Below, one piece after another: positions 45,901-57,900 of a stretch of DNA of 64,000 bases. The stretch is from Hippasteria phrygiana. Its lineage: Eukaryota > Echinodermata > Asteroidea > Valvatida > Goniasteridae. The position numbers and the translations under genes are program-made. The notes beneath the pieces were generated by a model. It was not told the DNA's origin and did no database searches. It saw only the letters and a list, made by a program, of their open reading frames with translations. Numbering within the stretch: the stretch's first letter is position 1; the number at the start of each line of letters is the position of its first letter. Where the stretch lies: contig JAZGUH010000272.1 in NCBI GenBank assembly GCA_037893225.1, positions 930,001 through 994,000 of the forward strand. Reading direction: 5' to 3'.

Positions 45901-48900
45901 CTTAATCAAACTTAATACAAACATAGACCCTAACCTGAAATTGTATGCCGAAGAGTGACGTCATGATGACGTCATCACGTGATTTTTTATGAATTTTTGA
46001 ATTCTTAAAATCGTAACATTCTTTTCAATATATCTAGCGAACAAAACAAGATAATTTCAAAATTCTTTTTGTTATAGCTTTGGTATGTCTCAAAGATATG
46101 CTCTAAAAATCGAAAATTGTGTGACGTCATGATGACGTCATCAAACAAATTTTTTTTGTAAACGCTTGTAAGGGTCAATCCGATTACAACAATGTATACA
46201 TTGAATTTATCTGTACCTAATTCCAAAATTTCAGGATCGTGGCTCACTCAAGTAAGAAAAAACAGCAATTTCAAAATTTAGACCAAATTCAATATAACAC
46301 AAAGGAATTCTGGGAAGGGCAGATAACCATGGCTTAAAAGAGCATGCTGTTTATAAAAGGGGTTGATTTCTAGTCTTTTTTCAAGTCGCTCAATTCTTGA
46401 ATTGTTAAAATCGTAACATTCTTTTAAATATATCTAGCGAACAAAACAAGATATTTTCAAAAACAAATTTGTTATAGCTTTGTTTTGTCTCAAAGATATG
46501 CCCTAAAAAGCGAAAATTGTGTGACGTCATGATGACGTAATCAAACACATTTTTTTAAAACCGCTTGTAAGGGTCAATCCGATTACAAAAATGTATACAT
46601 TGAATTTATCTGTACCTAATTCCAAAATTTCATGATCGTGGCTCACTCAAGTAAGAAATACCAGCCATTTAAAAATTTAGACCAAATTCAATATAACACA
46701 AAGGAATTCTGGGAAGGGCGGATAACCATGGCTTAAATGTGCATGCTGTGTATAAAAAGGGTTGATTTCTAGTCTTTTTTCAAGTCGCTAGACTATTGCC
46801 CATAGCATTTGTAAACGTTTTCTTTCTTACCGTCCCCTTTGGCTACTTTTAAACTTGGCAAACACTTACCCCAACTGCTCACAATTATGTGTGCCAAACT
46901 TTTACGTCAAGATGACGTCATCACATGTCACGTGACGTCATCTTAAAGGAACCATGCTTCTCAAATTTGCCGGATAGCATTTTATTTCATAAATACATTC
47001 ATTTATATGTATTAAATGTGAATTAAAAGCCAAACTGGTTCAAGTGAAGTTTTAGTGTGATTATTTGCCGCCCAAAAATTGCCCCCCCTTTTTGGAATTT
47101 GTTGAGACTCAAATTGAGGGCGCTGTTCGTGACGTAGATCGAGGCACCGAAATTCATGAATGGACTCGATAGTCTGGACCCGGCCCGTATACACACACAC
47201 TAGGTCTACACGTGCAATTTCGTACATTGTAAGTTGCAACAACTATACATCGAACTTACCCTGATTTTCTCCCTTTTAGCGACAGCTCCTCGGGGAATGG
47301 GCCGTTTAACTGCTTTCGCCTGTACCTTACCCACATCTGGGAACTTTGTTGGGATGGCAGTGGACTTGAGCATATTTTTAATGGCCATCCCAAAGGAGTT
47401 GAAAATACCAGTATCAAAACACGACGGCTCAAAGTGGTCGCTACATAACGCTGAGAAGCTGCTGGGACCGGACCACTTCGCTCTTGTCACCTTCACTTTC
47501 GCCGTCCAAATTCTCCGATATTTCGCATCAGTTGGAAATAAATGAAGGCTTACTCCATCCTTTGTTGTTTTGCTGCATCCAGCAGCCACACACCTTGTCG
47601 GCATGGCCGAAAAACGCTATATTTTGCTTAGATTTTGGACGAAGAATGTACACTCAATTTACGCGTGATGAATGGTGCTGGCTCGAGCAGAATATGTAAT
47701 GTTCCTCGATCTACGTCACTCACTTATGTTAATGAGGGTCCCACTCAGGGGGCGGAGTAGCTTGGACAAAATTTTCAAAAAATTTTTTTTCATATTTAAT
47801 CTGGGAAATAATTGACTCTGGTAACAAAATATCATTGTCAAGATAATACTTTATGGTTTTAAGCAGGAATAATGCAATGTAAATCCTATATCATGGTTCC
47901 TTTAAGGGGGCAGTTTTTGAAGCCATATATCTACAAAAGTACAAGTTCGATTAAGTTGAAACGTAATATCTAGGTATGCCACCGGGTTTTATAGATGAAA
48001 ATTGACATGACGTTATGATGACGTCATCACATGTCACGTGACGTCATCTTAAAGGTGATTTTTCAAGGGCCCATATCTAGAGAACCGTAGTTCGGATTGC
48101 CTTTAAACCTGGTATGTTGGTGGGCCACCACGTGTTATAGATGAAAATTGAGGTGACGTCATGATGACGTCACCATACGATTTTATAGTAATTTTAAAGT
48201 TTTTGAACCTTAAAGTTTCTTAAAGTCATATCTCATCAACAAAACATGCTAAATTCAAGATTCTTTTTGTAATAGCTTTGTTAGCTCCTAGTATCTTTCA
48301 CATAAATGTGAAAAAGTGTGACATCACCATGACGTCATCAAAAATGTGCATTTTTGAAACACATATAAGGGTACGTCCGATTGTCACAAAAATTGCTGGG
48401 TAGGTAGATAGTGCTACTAGCATGTCAAATCCAAAGTGACGTCATGATGAAGTCATCGGCTGATTTTCTATGAATTTTTTTGTTCTATCCCAAATCCCAT
48501 AGACTTTGTACACGAATTTTGTAAGTGACACTTTGGTCACTAAACAACCTCAGATCTTATCGGACTTAACACAAACAAAAACCCTAAGTTGAAAATGTAT
48601 GCTGAAGAGTGACGTCATGATGACGTCATCACGTGTCATGTGACGTCATCTTAAAGGTGCATTTTTCAAGGGCCCATATCTAGAGAACCGTAGGTCCGAT
48701 TGCATTCAAACCTGCTATGGTGGTAGACAAGTACGTGTTATAGATGAAAATTGAGGTGACGTCATGATGACGTCATCATACGATTTTATAATAATGTTTC
48801 AGTTTTTGAACTTTAAAATTTGATAAAGCCATATCTTGTCAACAGAACATGCAAAATTCAAAATTCTTTTTGTAATAGCTTTGTTAGCTCCAAGTATCTT

Positions 48901-51900
48901 TCACATAAATGTGAAAAATGTGTGACGTCTTCATGACGTCATCAAACATTTGCTTTTTTGAAACACATATAAGGGTACGTCCGATCGTCATACAAATTAG
49001 TGGGTAGGTAAATAGTGCTACTAGCATGTCAAATCCAAAGTGACGTCATGATGACGTCATCGGCTGATTTTCTATGAATTTTTAGTTCTATCCCAAATCC
49101 CATAGACTGTACACGACATTTGTAAGAGCCACTTTGGTCACTAAACAATTTCAGATCTTAAGCAGACTTAACACAAACATACACCCTAAGCTGAAATTGT
49201 ATGCCGAAGAGTGACGTCATGATGACGTAATCGTGTGTGTAAAGTGACATAAACTTCCACGTTAAATTTTTTAGTTTGAATTTTAGGTCCTACTAACCTA
49301 AGGTCTTTATTACATTGTACATTTACCATACACATTCGCCGTATAAAAATTACCCTATTTTGTTTTTGTTCATTGATAATAAACAAGATGATATCCAATG
49401 AAATAGTGAAATTAACGGAAAAGCCCTCTGTTCTGTTGACCAACAGACAGACAGAGCTCTAGTTTCTTCTTCTTCTTCTTCTTCTTCTTCTTTTAGTTCT
49501 GACCAAAATCCCATAGACTTTGTACACGAATTTTGTCGGCGGCACTTTAGGTCTTAAAAAAACTCAGAACCTAACCAAACTTACATCAAACATAGACCCT
49601 AAGCTGAAATTGTATGTCGTAGAGTGACGTCGTGATGACGTCATCACGTGATTTTTTATGAATTTTTGAATTTTTAAAATCGTAACATTCTTTTAAATAT
49701 ATCTAGCGAACAAAACAAGATAATTTCAAAATTCTTTTGTTATAGCTTTGGTATGTCTCAAAGATATGCCCTAAAAAGCGAAAATTGTGTGACGTCATGA
49801 TGACGTCATCAACAATTTTTTTTTTTTTAAACGCTTGTAAGGGTCAATCCGATTACAAAAATATATACATTGAATTTATCTGTACCTAATTCCAAAATTT
49901 CATGATCGTGGCTCACTCAAGTAAGAAATAACAGCAATTTCAAAATTTTGACCAAATTCAATATAACACAAAGGAATTCTGGGAAGGGCAGATAACCATG
50001 GCTTAAAAGAGCATGCTGTTCATAAAAGGGGTTGATTTCTAGTCTTTTTTCAAGTCGCTGAATTCTTGAATTGTTAAAATCGTGTCACGTGTCACGTGAC
50101 GTCATCCTAAATGTGCGTTTTTCAAGGGCCCATATTTAGAGAACGGTATATCCAATTTCCTTCAAACCTGGTATGTTGGTTGGCTAGCTCGTGTTATAGA
50201 TGAAAATTGACGTGACGTCATGATGACGTCATCATACGATTTTATAGTAATTTTTAAGTTTTTGAACTTCAAAGTTTCTTAAAGCCATATCTCACCAACA
50301 GAACATGCTAAATTCAAAATTCTTTTTGTAATAGCTTTGTTAGCTCCTATATTCTTTCACATAAATGTGAAAAATGTGTGACGTCACCATGACGTCATCA
50401 AAAAGAGGCTTTTTTGAAACACATATAAGGGTCAGTCCGATCGTCATAAAAATTAGTGGGTAGGTAGATAGTGCTACTAGCATGTAAAATCCGAGGTGAC
50501 GTCATGATGACGTCATCGGCTGATTTTCTGTGATTTTTTTAGTTCTATCCCAAATCCCATAGACTTTGTACACGAATTTTGTAAGTGGCACTTTGGTCAC
50601 TAAACAACCTCAAATCTTAATCAGACTTAACACAAACATAGACCCTAAGCTGAAATTGTATGTCGTAGAGTGACGTCATGATGACGTCATCACGTGTCAC
50701 GTGACGTCATCTTAAACGTGCAGTATTCAAGGGCCCCTGTCTAGAGAACGGTATATCCAATTTCCTTCAAACCTGGTATGTTGGTAGGCTAGCTCGTGTT
50801 ATAGATGAAAATTGACATGACGTCATGATGACGTCATCATACGATTTTATAGTAATTTTTAAGTTTTTGAACTTCAAAGTTTCTTAAAGCCATATCTCAC
50901 CAACAGAACATGCTAAATTCAAAATTCTTTTTGTAATAGCTTTGTTAGCTCCTATATTCCTTTACATAAATGTGAAAATTGTGTGACGTCATCATTACGT
51001 CATCAAAAATAGGCTTTTTTGAAACACATATAAGGGTTGGTCCGAGCGTCATAAAAATTGGTGGGTAAGTAGATAGTGATACTAGCATGTAAAATCCGAG
51101 GTGACGTCATGATGACGTCATCGGCTGATTTTCTGTTAATTTTTTAGTCATGATGACCATCAAATTATTTGTATATTTTTTTTAAGGTTTTGAAATTTTA
51201 AGCCATATCTCATTAACAGAATATAATAAATTCGAAATTCCTTTTTGTAATCAATTCATTAGGTCAGAGTTATGTATGTTAAAATGTGTAACATCATCCT
51301 GACGTCATCAAAATGCCCTTTTAAAAAACACATGAGAGTAAGTGGATCGTTATGAAAATTTGTAAAATCTGAAGTGACGTGATTGGCTGATTTTGTAGGA
51401 ATTTTTCATTTTTTTCAATTTTTTTAAACTGTCATTGATCAGATTGACTGCAATCTTGACACAAGCCAAGACCACGTTCCGAATATGTGACGTCATGACG
51501 ACGCTATCCTACGATTCTATGTTGATTTATAGTTTTTGTTTTATTATTTAATGTAATTTGTAACCGGGACTTGCGCCATATAACAACCTAAGGTCTTAAA
51601 CAAGTTTGTCATATATATCCTATAATGGAAATTACATTAGCAAGAAAGAAGTCAGGATGGCGTCACGCTTAAAGGTCAAGTTTGGAGTAGCAAAAGACAT
51701 AGAAGTGATGGAGTTTTGTGCTTATTATAACAGAAAAACGGAAAAGCCCTGCGTCTGTTTGCAAGAGACGCAAGATGTCTATTTTTTTGGCTTTTCCGAC
51801 AACCAGTCGGAAAAGGCTTTGTTTTTGTTCTGATTTTTTTTTTTTTTTTTTTTTTTTTTCCTTTTTTTCCTATTTTAGTTCTATCCCAAATCCCATAGAC

Positions 51901-54900
51901 TTTGTACACGAATTTTGTCGGCGGCACTTTGGTCACTAAACAAACTCAGATCTTAACCAAACTTAACACAAACAAAGACCCTCAACTGAAATTGTTTCTC
52001 TTAGTGTGACGTCATGATGACGTCATCACGTGTTATATTACAAGCGATTTAAGATAAATATTTTAAATCTTTAAAATGCTATATAAAATCAACCGTGAAA
52101 CTCCTGATCTTGGTTTTAGTGTCAATTGATAGTATAAACCAGGATCTTAATTTTATCTCGTGTGCGTCAAATCACGTGACCCTTCCTTCCGGTCCAAACC
52201 GGAAGTGCCCTATAATTTGAAAGTGGAAAAAGATGTGAACTTGCTTTCAATGATGTTAGTCTCCGCCAAGGTTGTACTTCACAAAAAAAAAATTATGACG
52301 TCATAAAATGGTTGAGCGCCCTCTAGCGGCAGTTTTAAAAATGTTTAAAATGAACTTTCAGTTGATGTGTGTGGCGAAGTTTGCGGTAATCACTTTATAA
52401 TTGATATATTTGATGACCTTCATGCAGGCAACACGTGTGCAAGGGCTCAGATTGATGACGTCATCAGACCGGAAGTTGCAATGAAAAGACCTTTAAACCT
52501 TGCAAAATTGCTGAAAAATCAACTGCGAGAGATATAATCCAGATATCTGCTTCAGATGGCAGAGTTGACATAGCTCTCGAACTTTCTGATAATGACGTCA
52601 CGATGACGTCATCAAATATAGAATTACAAGGAATCAAAGATTTCTAGATTTAATCTTTGAAAATCCATATAAAATCAATCGAGAGAGATATGATTTTGCT
52701 TTTAATGGGAACTGATAGAATAATTCAGGGTCTTCATTTTTTATATTACGTGCAAAATCACCTGACCCTTCCTTCCGGTCCAAACCGGATGTAGCTTATA
52801 ATTTGAAAGTTTCATCTTTGAAAATCAATATAGAATCAAACAGAGAGATCTAATTTTTGTTTTTACGGGAACTGATAGAATAATCCAGGGTCTTCATTTT
52901 TGATATTACGTGCAAAGTCACGTGACCCTTCCTTCCGGTCCAAACCGGAAGTGCCTTATAATTTGAAAGTTTAATCTTTGAAAATCAATATAAAATCAAT
53001 CGAGAGAGATCAGCTTTTGATTTTTACGGTAACTGATAGAATAATACAGGGTCTTCATTTTTGATATTACGTGCAAAGTCACGTGACCCTTCCTTCCGGT
53101 CCAAACCGGAAGTGCCTTATAATTTGAAAGTTTAATCTTTGAAAATCAATATAAAATCAATCAAGAGAGATCTGAATTTGCTTTTTTACGGGAACTGATA
53201 TAATAATCCAGGGTCTTCATTTTTATATTACGTGCAAAGTCACGTGACCCTTCCTTCCGGTCCAAACCGGAAGTGCCTTATAATTTGAAAGTTTAATCTT
53301 TGAAAATCAATATAAAATCAATCGAGAGAGATCTGATTTTGCTTTTTATGGGAACTGATAGAATAATCCAGGGTCTTCATTTTTGATATTACGTACAAAG
53401 TCACGTGACCCTTCCTTCCGGTCCAAACCAGAAGTGCCTTATAATTTAAAAATGGAAAAAGATGCTAGGTTGTATTTCCAAAAATCATAACCGGTAACGT
53501 CATATAATGTTAGAGCGCCCTCTAGCGGCAGGTTGAAAATGTTTAAAATGATATTTCGATCAATGTTTTCCACCCTCAGTTTCTTTTGGCTGACAAATAT
53601 AGTATAGGCCTACGAAACTCAATACTGTTTTTATTCTGTAAAACAACGTACTTTAGTAATATAGAAAAACTACGTCTTACGCAACAAAACAATCTTTCAC
53701 CAAAGAAAAAGCAAAAACGGAAAACAGACACACTATGTCTAGTTTTTAATTTAATTTGTAACCGGGACTTGCGCCATATAACAGCCTAAGGTCTTAAAAA
53801 CAAATTTGTGGAAATGGAAATTACAAGACCAAGATTTAAGAAGTCACGATGGCGTCACGCTTAACGGTCAAGTTTGAAGTAGCAAAAGGCATAGAAGTGA
53901 TGGAGTTTTGTGCTGAATATAACAGAAAAACGGAAAAGCCCTGCGTCTGTTTGCAAGAGACGCAAGATGTCTAGTTTCTTCTTCCTTCTTCTTTTAGTTC
54001 TGACCAAAAGCCCATAGACTTTGTACACGAATTTTGTCGGCGGCACTTTAGGTCTTAAAAAACTTCAGATCTTAACCAAACTTACCTCAAACATAGACCC
54101 TAGGCTGAAATTGTATGTCGAAGAGTGACGTCATGATGACGTCATCACGTGTCACGTGACGTCATCTTAAAGGTGCGTTTTTCAAGGGCCCATATCTGGA
54201 GAACGGTAGGTCCGATTTCCTTGAAACCTGGTATGTTGGTAGGCTAGCTCGTGTTATAGATGAAAATTGAGGTGACGTCATGATGACGTCATCATACGAT
54301 TTTATAGTAATTGTTAAGTTTTTGAACTTTAAAGTTTATTAAAGCCATATCTCATCAACAGAACATGCTAAATTCAAAATTCTTTTTGTAATAACTTTGT
54401 TAGCTCCTATATTCTTTCACATAAATGGGAAAATGTGTGACGTCATCATGACGTCATCAAAAATGGGCTTTTTTGAAACACATATAAGGGTAGGTCCGAT
54501 CGTCATACAAATTACTGGGCAGGTAGATAGTGCTACTAGCATGTAAAATTCGAGGTGACGTCATGATGACGTCATCGGCTGATTTTCTATGAATTTTTTA
54601 GTTATATCCCAAATCCCATATACTTTGTACATGAATTTTGTAAGAGCCACTTTGGTCACTAAACAACATCAGATCTTAATCAGGCTTAACACAAACAGAG
54701 ACCCTAAGCTGAAAATGTATGCCGAAACGTGATGTCATGATGATGTCATCACGTGTCATGTGACGTCATCTTAAAGGTGCATTTTTCAAGGGCCCATATC
54801 TAGAGAACGGTACGTCCGATTGCCTTCAAACCTGGTATGTTCGTATGGTAGCTCGTGTTATAGATGAAAATTGAGGTGACGTCAGGATGACGTCATCATA

Positions 54901-57900
54901 CGATTTTACAGTAATATTTAAGTTTTTGAACTTCAAAGTTTCTTAAAGCCATATCTCATCAACAGAACATGCTAAATTCAAAATTCTTTTTGTAATAGCT
55001 TTGTTAGCTCCTATATTCTTTCACATAAATGGGAAAATGTGTGACGTCATCATGACGTCATCAAAAATGGGCTTTTTTGAAACACATATAAGGGTAGGTC
55101 CGATCGTCATACAAATTGCTGGGCAGGTAGATAGTGCTACTAGCATGTAAAATTCGAGGTGACGTCATGATGACGTCATCGGCTGATTTTCTATGAATTG
55201 TTTAGTTATATCCCAAATCCCATAGACTTTGTACATGAATTTTGTAAGAGCCACTTTGGTCACTAAACAACATCAGATCTTAATCAGGCTTAACACAAAC
55301 AGAGACCCTAAGCTGAAAATGTATGCCGAAACGTGATGTCATGATGATGTCATCACGTGTCATGTGACGTCATCTTAAAGGTGCATTTTTCAAGGGCCCA
55401 TATCTAGAGAACGGTACGTCCGATTACCTTCAAACCTGGTATGTTCGTATGGTAGCTCGTGTTATAGATGAAAATTGAGGTGACATCAGGATGACGTCAT
55501 CATACGATTTTACAGTAATATTTAAGTTTTTGAACTTCAAAGTTTCTTAAAGCCATATCTCATCAACAAAACATGCTAAATTCAAAATTCTTTTTGTAAT
55601 AGCTTTGTTAGCTCCTATATTCTTTCACATAAATGTGAAAATTGTGTGACGTCATCATGACGTCATCAGAAATATGCTTTTTGGAAACACATATAAGGGT
55701 AGGTCCGATCGTCATAAAAATGTGCGGGTAGGTAGATAGTGCTACTAGCATGTAAAATCCGAGGTGACGTCATGATGACGTCATCGGCTGATTTTCTATG
55801 ATTTTTTTGTTTTATCCCAAATCCCATAGACTTTGTACATAAATTTTGTAAGAGCCAATTTGGTCACTAAACAACATCAGATCTTAATCAGGCTTAACAC
55901 AAACAGAGACCCTAAGCTGAAAATGTATGCCCAAACGTGACGTCATGATGACGTCATCACGTTGCATGTGACGTCATCTTAAAGGTGCATTTTTCAAGGG
56001 CTCATATCTAGAGAACGGTACGTCCGATTGCCTTCAAACCAGGTATGTTGGTATGGTAGCTCGTTTTATAGATGAAAATTGAGGTGACGTCATGATGACG
56101 TCATCATACGATTTTACAGTAATATTAAAGTTTTTGAACTTCAAAGTTTCTTAAAGCCATATCTCATCAAGAGAACATGCTAAATTCAAAATTCTTTTTG
56201 TAATAGCTTTGTTAGGTCCTACATATGTAAAAAAAAATGCAAAATATGTGCATCATCATAATGACGTCATCAAAGGCATAATTTCTCGTAAGACATGTAA
56301 ATTTGTAGCTCCAATTGTCATCAAGCCTGGTGTGTAGGTAGACTTGTCACAAGCAAGCAAAAATCGCAGTGACATCATAACAAAATAATGCGGAAAAGCC
56401 CTATGTTCTGTTCAGCGAAGAGACATAGAGTCCTAGTCTTTTCTTATTTTAGTTCTATTCCAAATCCCATAGACTTTGTACACAAATTTTGTAATAGGCA
56501 CTTTGGTCACTAAACAATCTCAGATCTTAATCAAACTTAACACAAACATAGACCCTAACCTGAAATTGTATGCCGAAGAGTGACGTTTGATGACGTCATC
56601 ACGTAATTTTTTATGAATTTTTGAATTTTTAAAATCGTAACATTCTTTTTAATATATCTAGCGAACAAAACAAGATATTTTCGAAATTATTTTTGTTATA
56701 GCATTGGTATGTCTCAAAGATATGTCCTAAAAGGGAACAATTTGGAACGTCATGATAACGTCATCAAAACAATTTTTATTTTTAAACGCATGTCAGGGTC
56801 GGTCCAAATTCAATATAACACAAAGGAATTCTGGGAAGGGTAGATAACCATGGCTAAAATGTGCATGCTGTTTATAAAAAGGGTTGATTTCTAGTCTTTT
56901 TTCAAGTCGCTAGACTATTGCCCATAGCATTTGTAAACGTTTTCTTTCTTACCAGCCACTTTGGCTACTTTTAAACTTGGCAGACACTTGTACTTACACC
57001 AACCGCTCACAATGTGTGCCGAACTTTTACGTCATGATGACGTCATCACATGTCACGTGACGTCATGTTAAAGGTGCATTTTTCAAGGGCCCATATCTAG
57101 AGAACCGTAGGTCCGATTGCATTCAAACCTGCTATGGTGGTAGACAAGTACGTGTTATAGATGAACATTGAGGTGACGTCGTGATGACGTCATCATATGA
57201 TTTTATAGTAATGTTTAAGTTCTTTAATCTTCAAGTTTCTTAAAGCCATATCTCATCAACACAACATGCTAATTTCAAAATTCTTTTTGTAATAGCTTTG
57301 ATAGCTCCTATATTCTTTCACAAATCATGACGTCATCAAAAATGTGCTTTTTAAAAACACATATAAGGGTAGGTCTGATCATAATAACAATTTGTGGGCA
57401 GGTAGATAGTGCTACTAGCATGTAAAATTCACAGTGACGTCATGATGACGTCATCGGCTGATTTTCTATGAATTGTTTAGTTCTATCCCAAATCCCATAG
57501 ACTTTGTACACGAAACATGCAAATGTCAAAATTATTTTTTTAACACGTTTGTTTGGTCACATATACTTGAATATAAATGTGAACAACGTATGCAAAATTC
57601 CAAGTCATGCAATAAAAAAACCGGAAAAGCCCTGTCTTGTAACAGACATAGAAGTCTAGTTTAGATCTATTTTAGTCATAAACATATTTTGTATATATCT
57701 TATATAAATTATGTTGTGTTGTCCGGAAGTCTTTGCTGTCTAATCAAAGCTTTTCTGATCGACGAATGTGAAGTTTTGCTTTTTTGTTGTGATAGCTTGA
57801 CTCACCACACTTAGTCAAAGTGGAGGAATTCTTCAAGAATGGCTTTGTGTTAGTCGCAGCCATGTTCCTTGCATCCGTGGTCAACTTCATCTGCTTACAG

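Larger units (their letters stand above)
41798..57660 (+). repeat. Head-to-tail array of Helitron-like units containing a ~603-bp CRE-rich satellite
   Basis: Units open with a pyrimidine-rich stretch then TAGTTCTATCCCAAATCC and CATAGACTTTGTACACGAA, and close with GGAAAAGCCCT, a short hairpin and CTAGT. Unit ends are seen near 45787, 49462, 51780 (CTAT variant), 53974, 56436 and 57659. Inside, the TATCCCAAATCC landmark recurs at about 44097/44700, 48481/49084 and 54602/55204/55808, always 602-604 bases apart, so a ~603-bp monomer is tandemly repeated. Each monomer has about four copies of TGACGTCA-TGA-TGACGTCA or close variants. A 3' hairpin plus CTAG and lack of target duplication fit Helitrons. 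There is no Rep/helicase frame, so the array is non-autonomous. Confidence 0.7.

Noticed and set aside
47234..47545. 103-codon + strand frame in SUR intron 3
   Set aside because: Antisense shadow of the THAP exon.
49186..49443. 85-codon - strand frame and similar frames in the satellite
   Set aside because: Satellite sequence with no family similarity; such frames recur or break between monomers.
41798..57660. Regularly spaced palindromes as a CRISPR-like or phage-defence locus
   Set aside because: Period ~603 bp, transposon landmarks and an intron location in an animal gene explain it as satellite or Helitron-like DNA.
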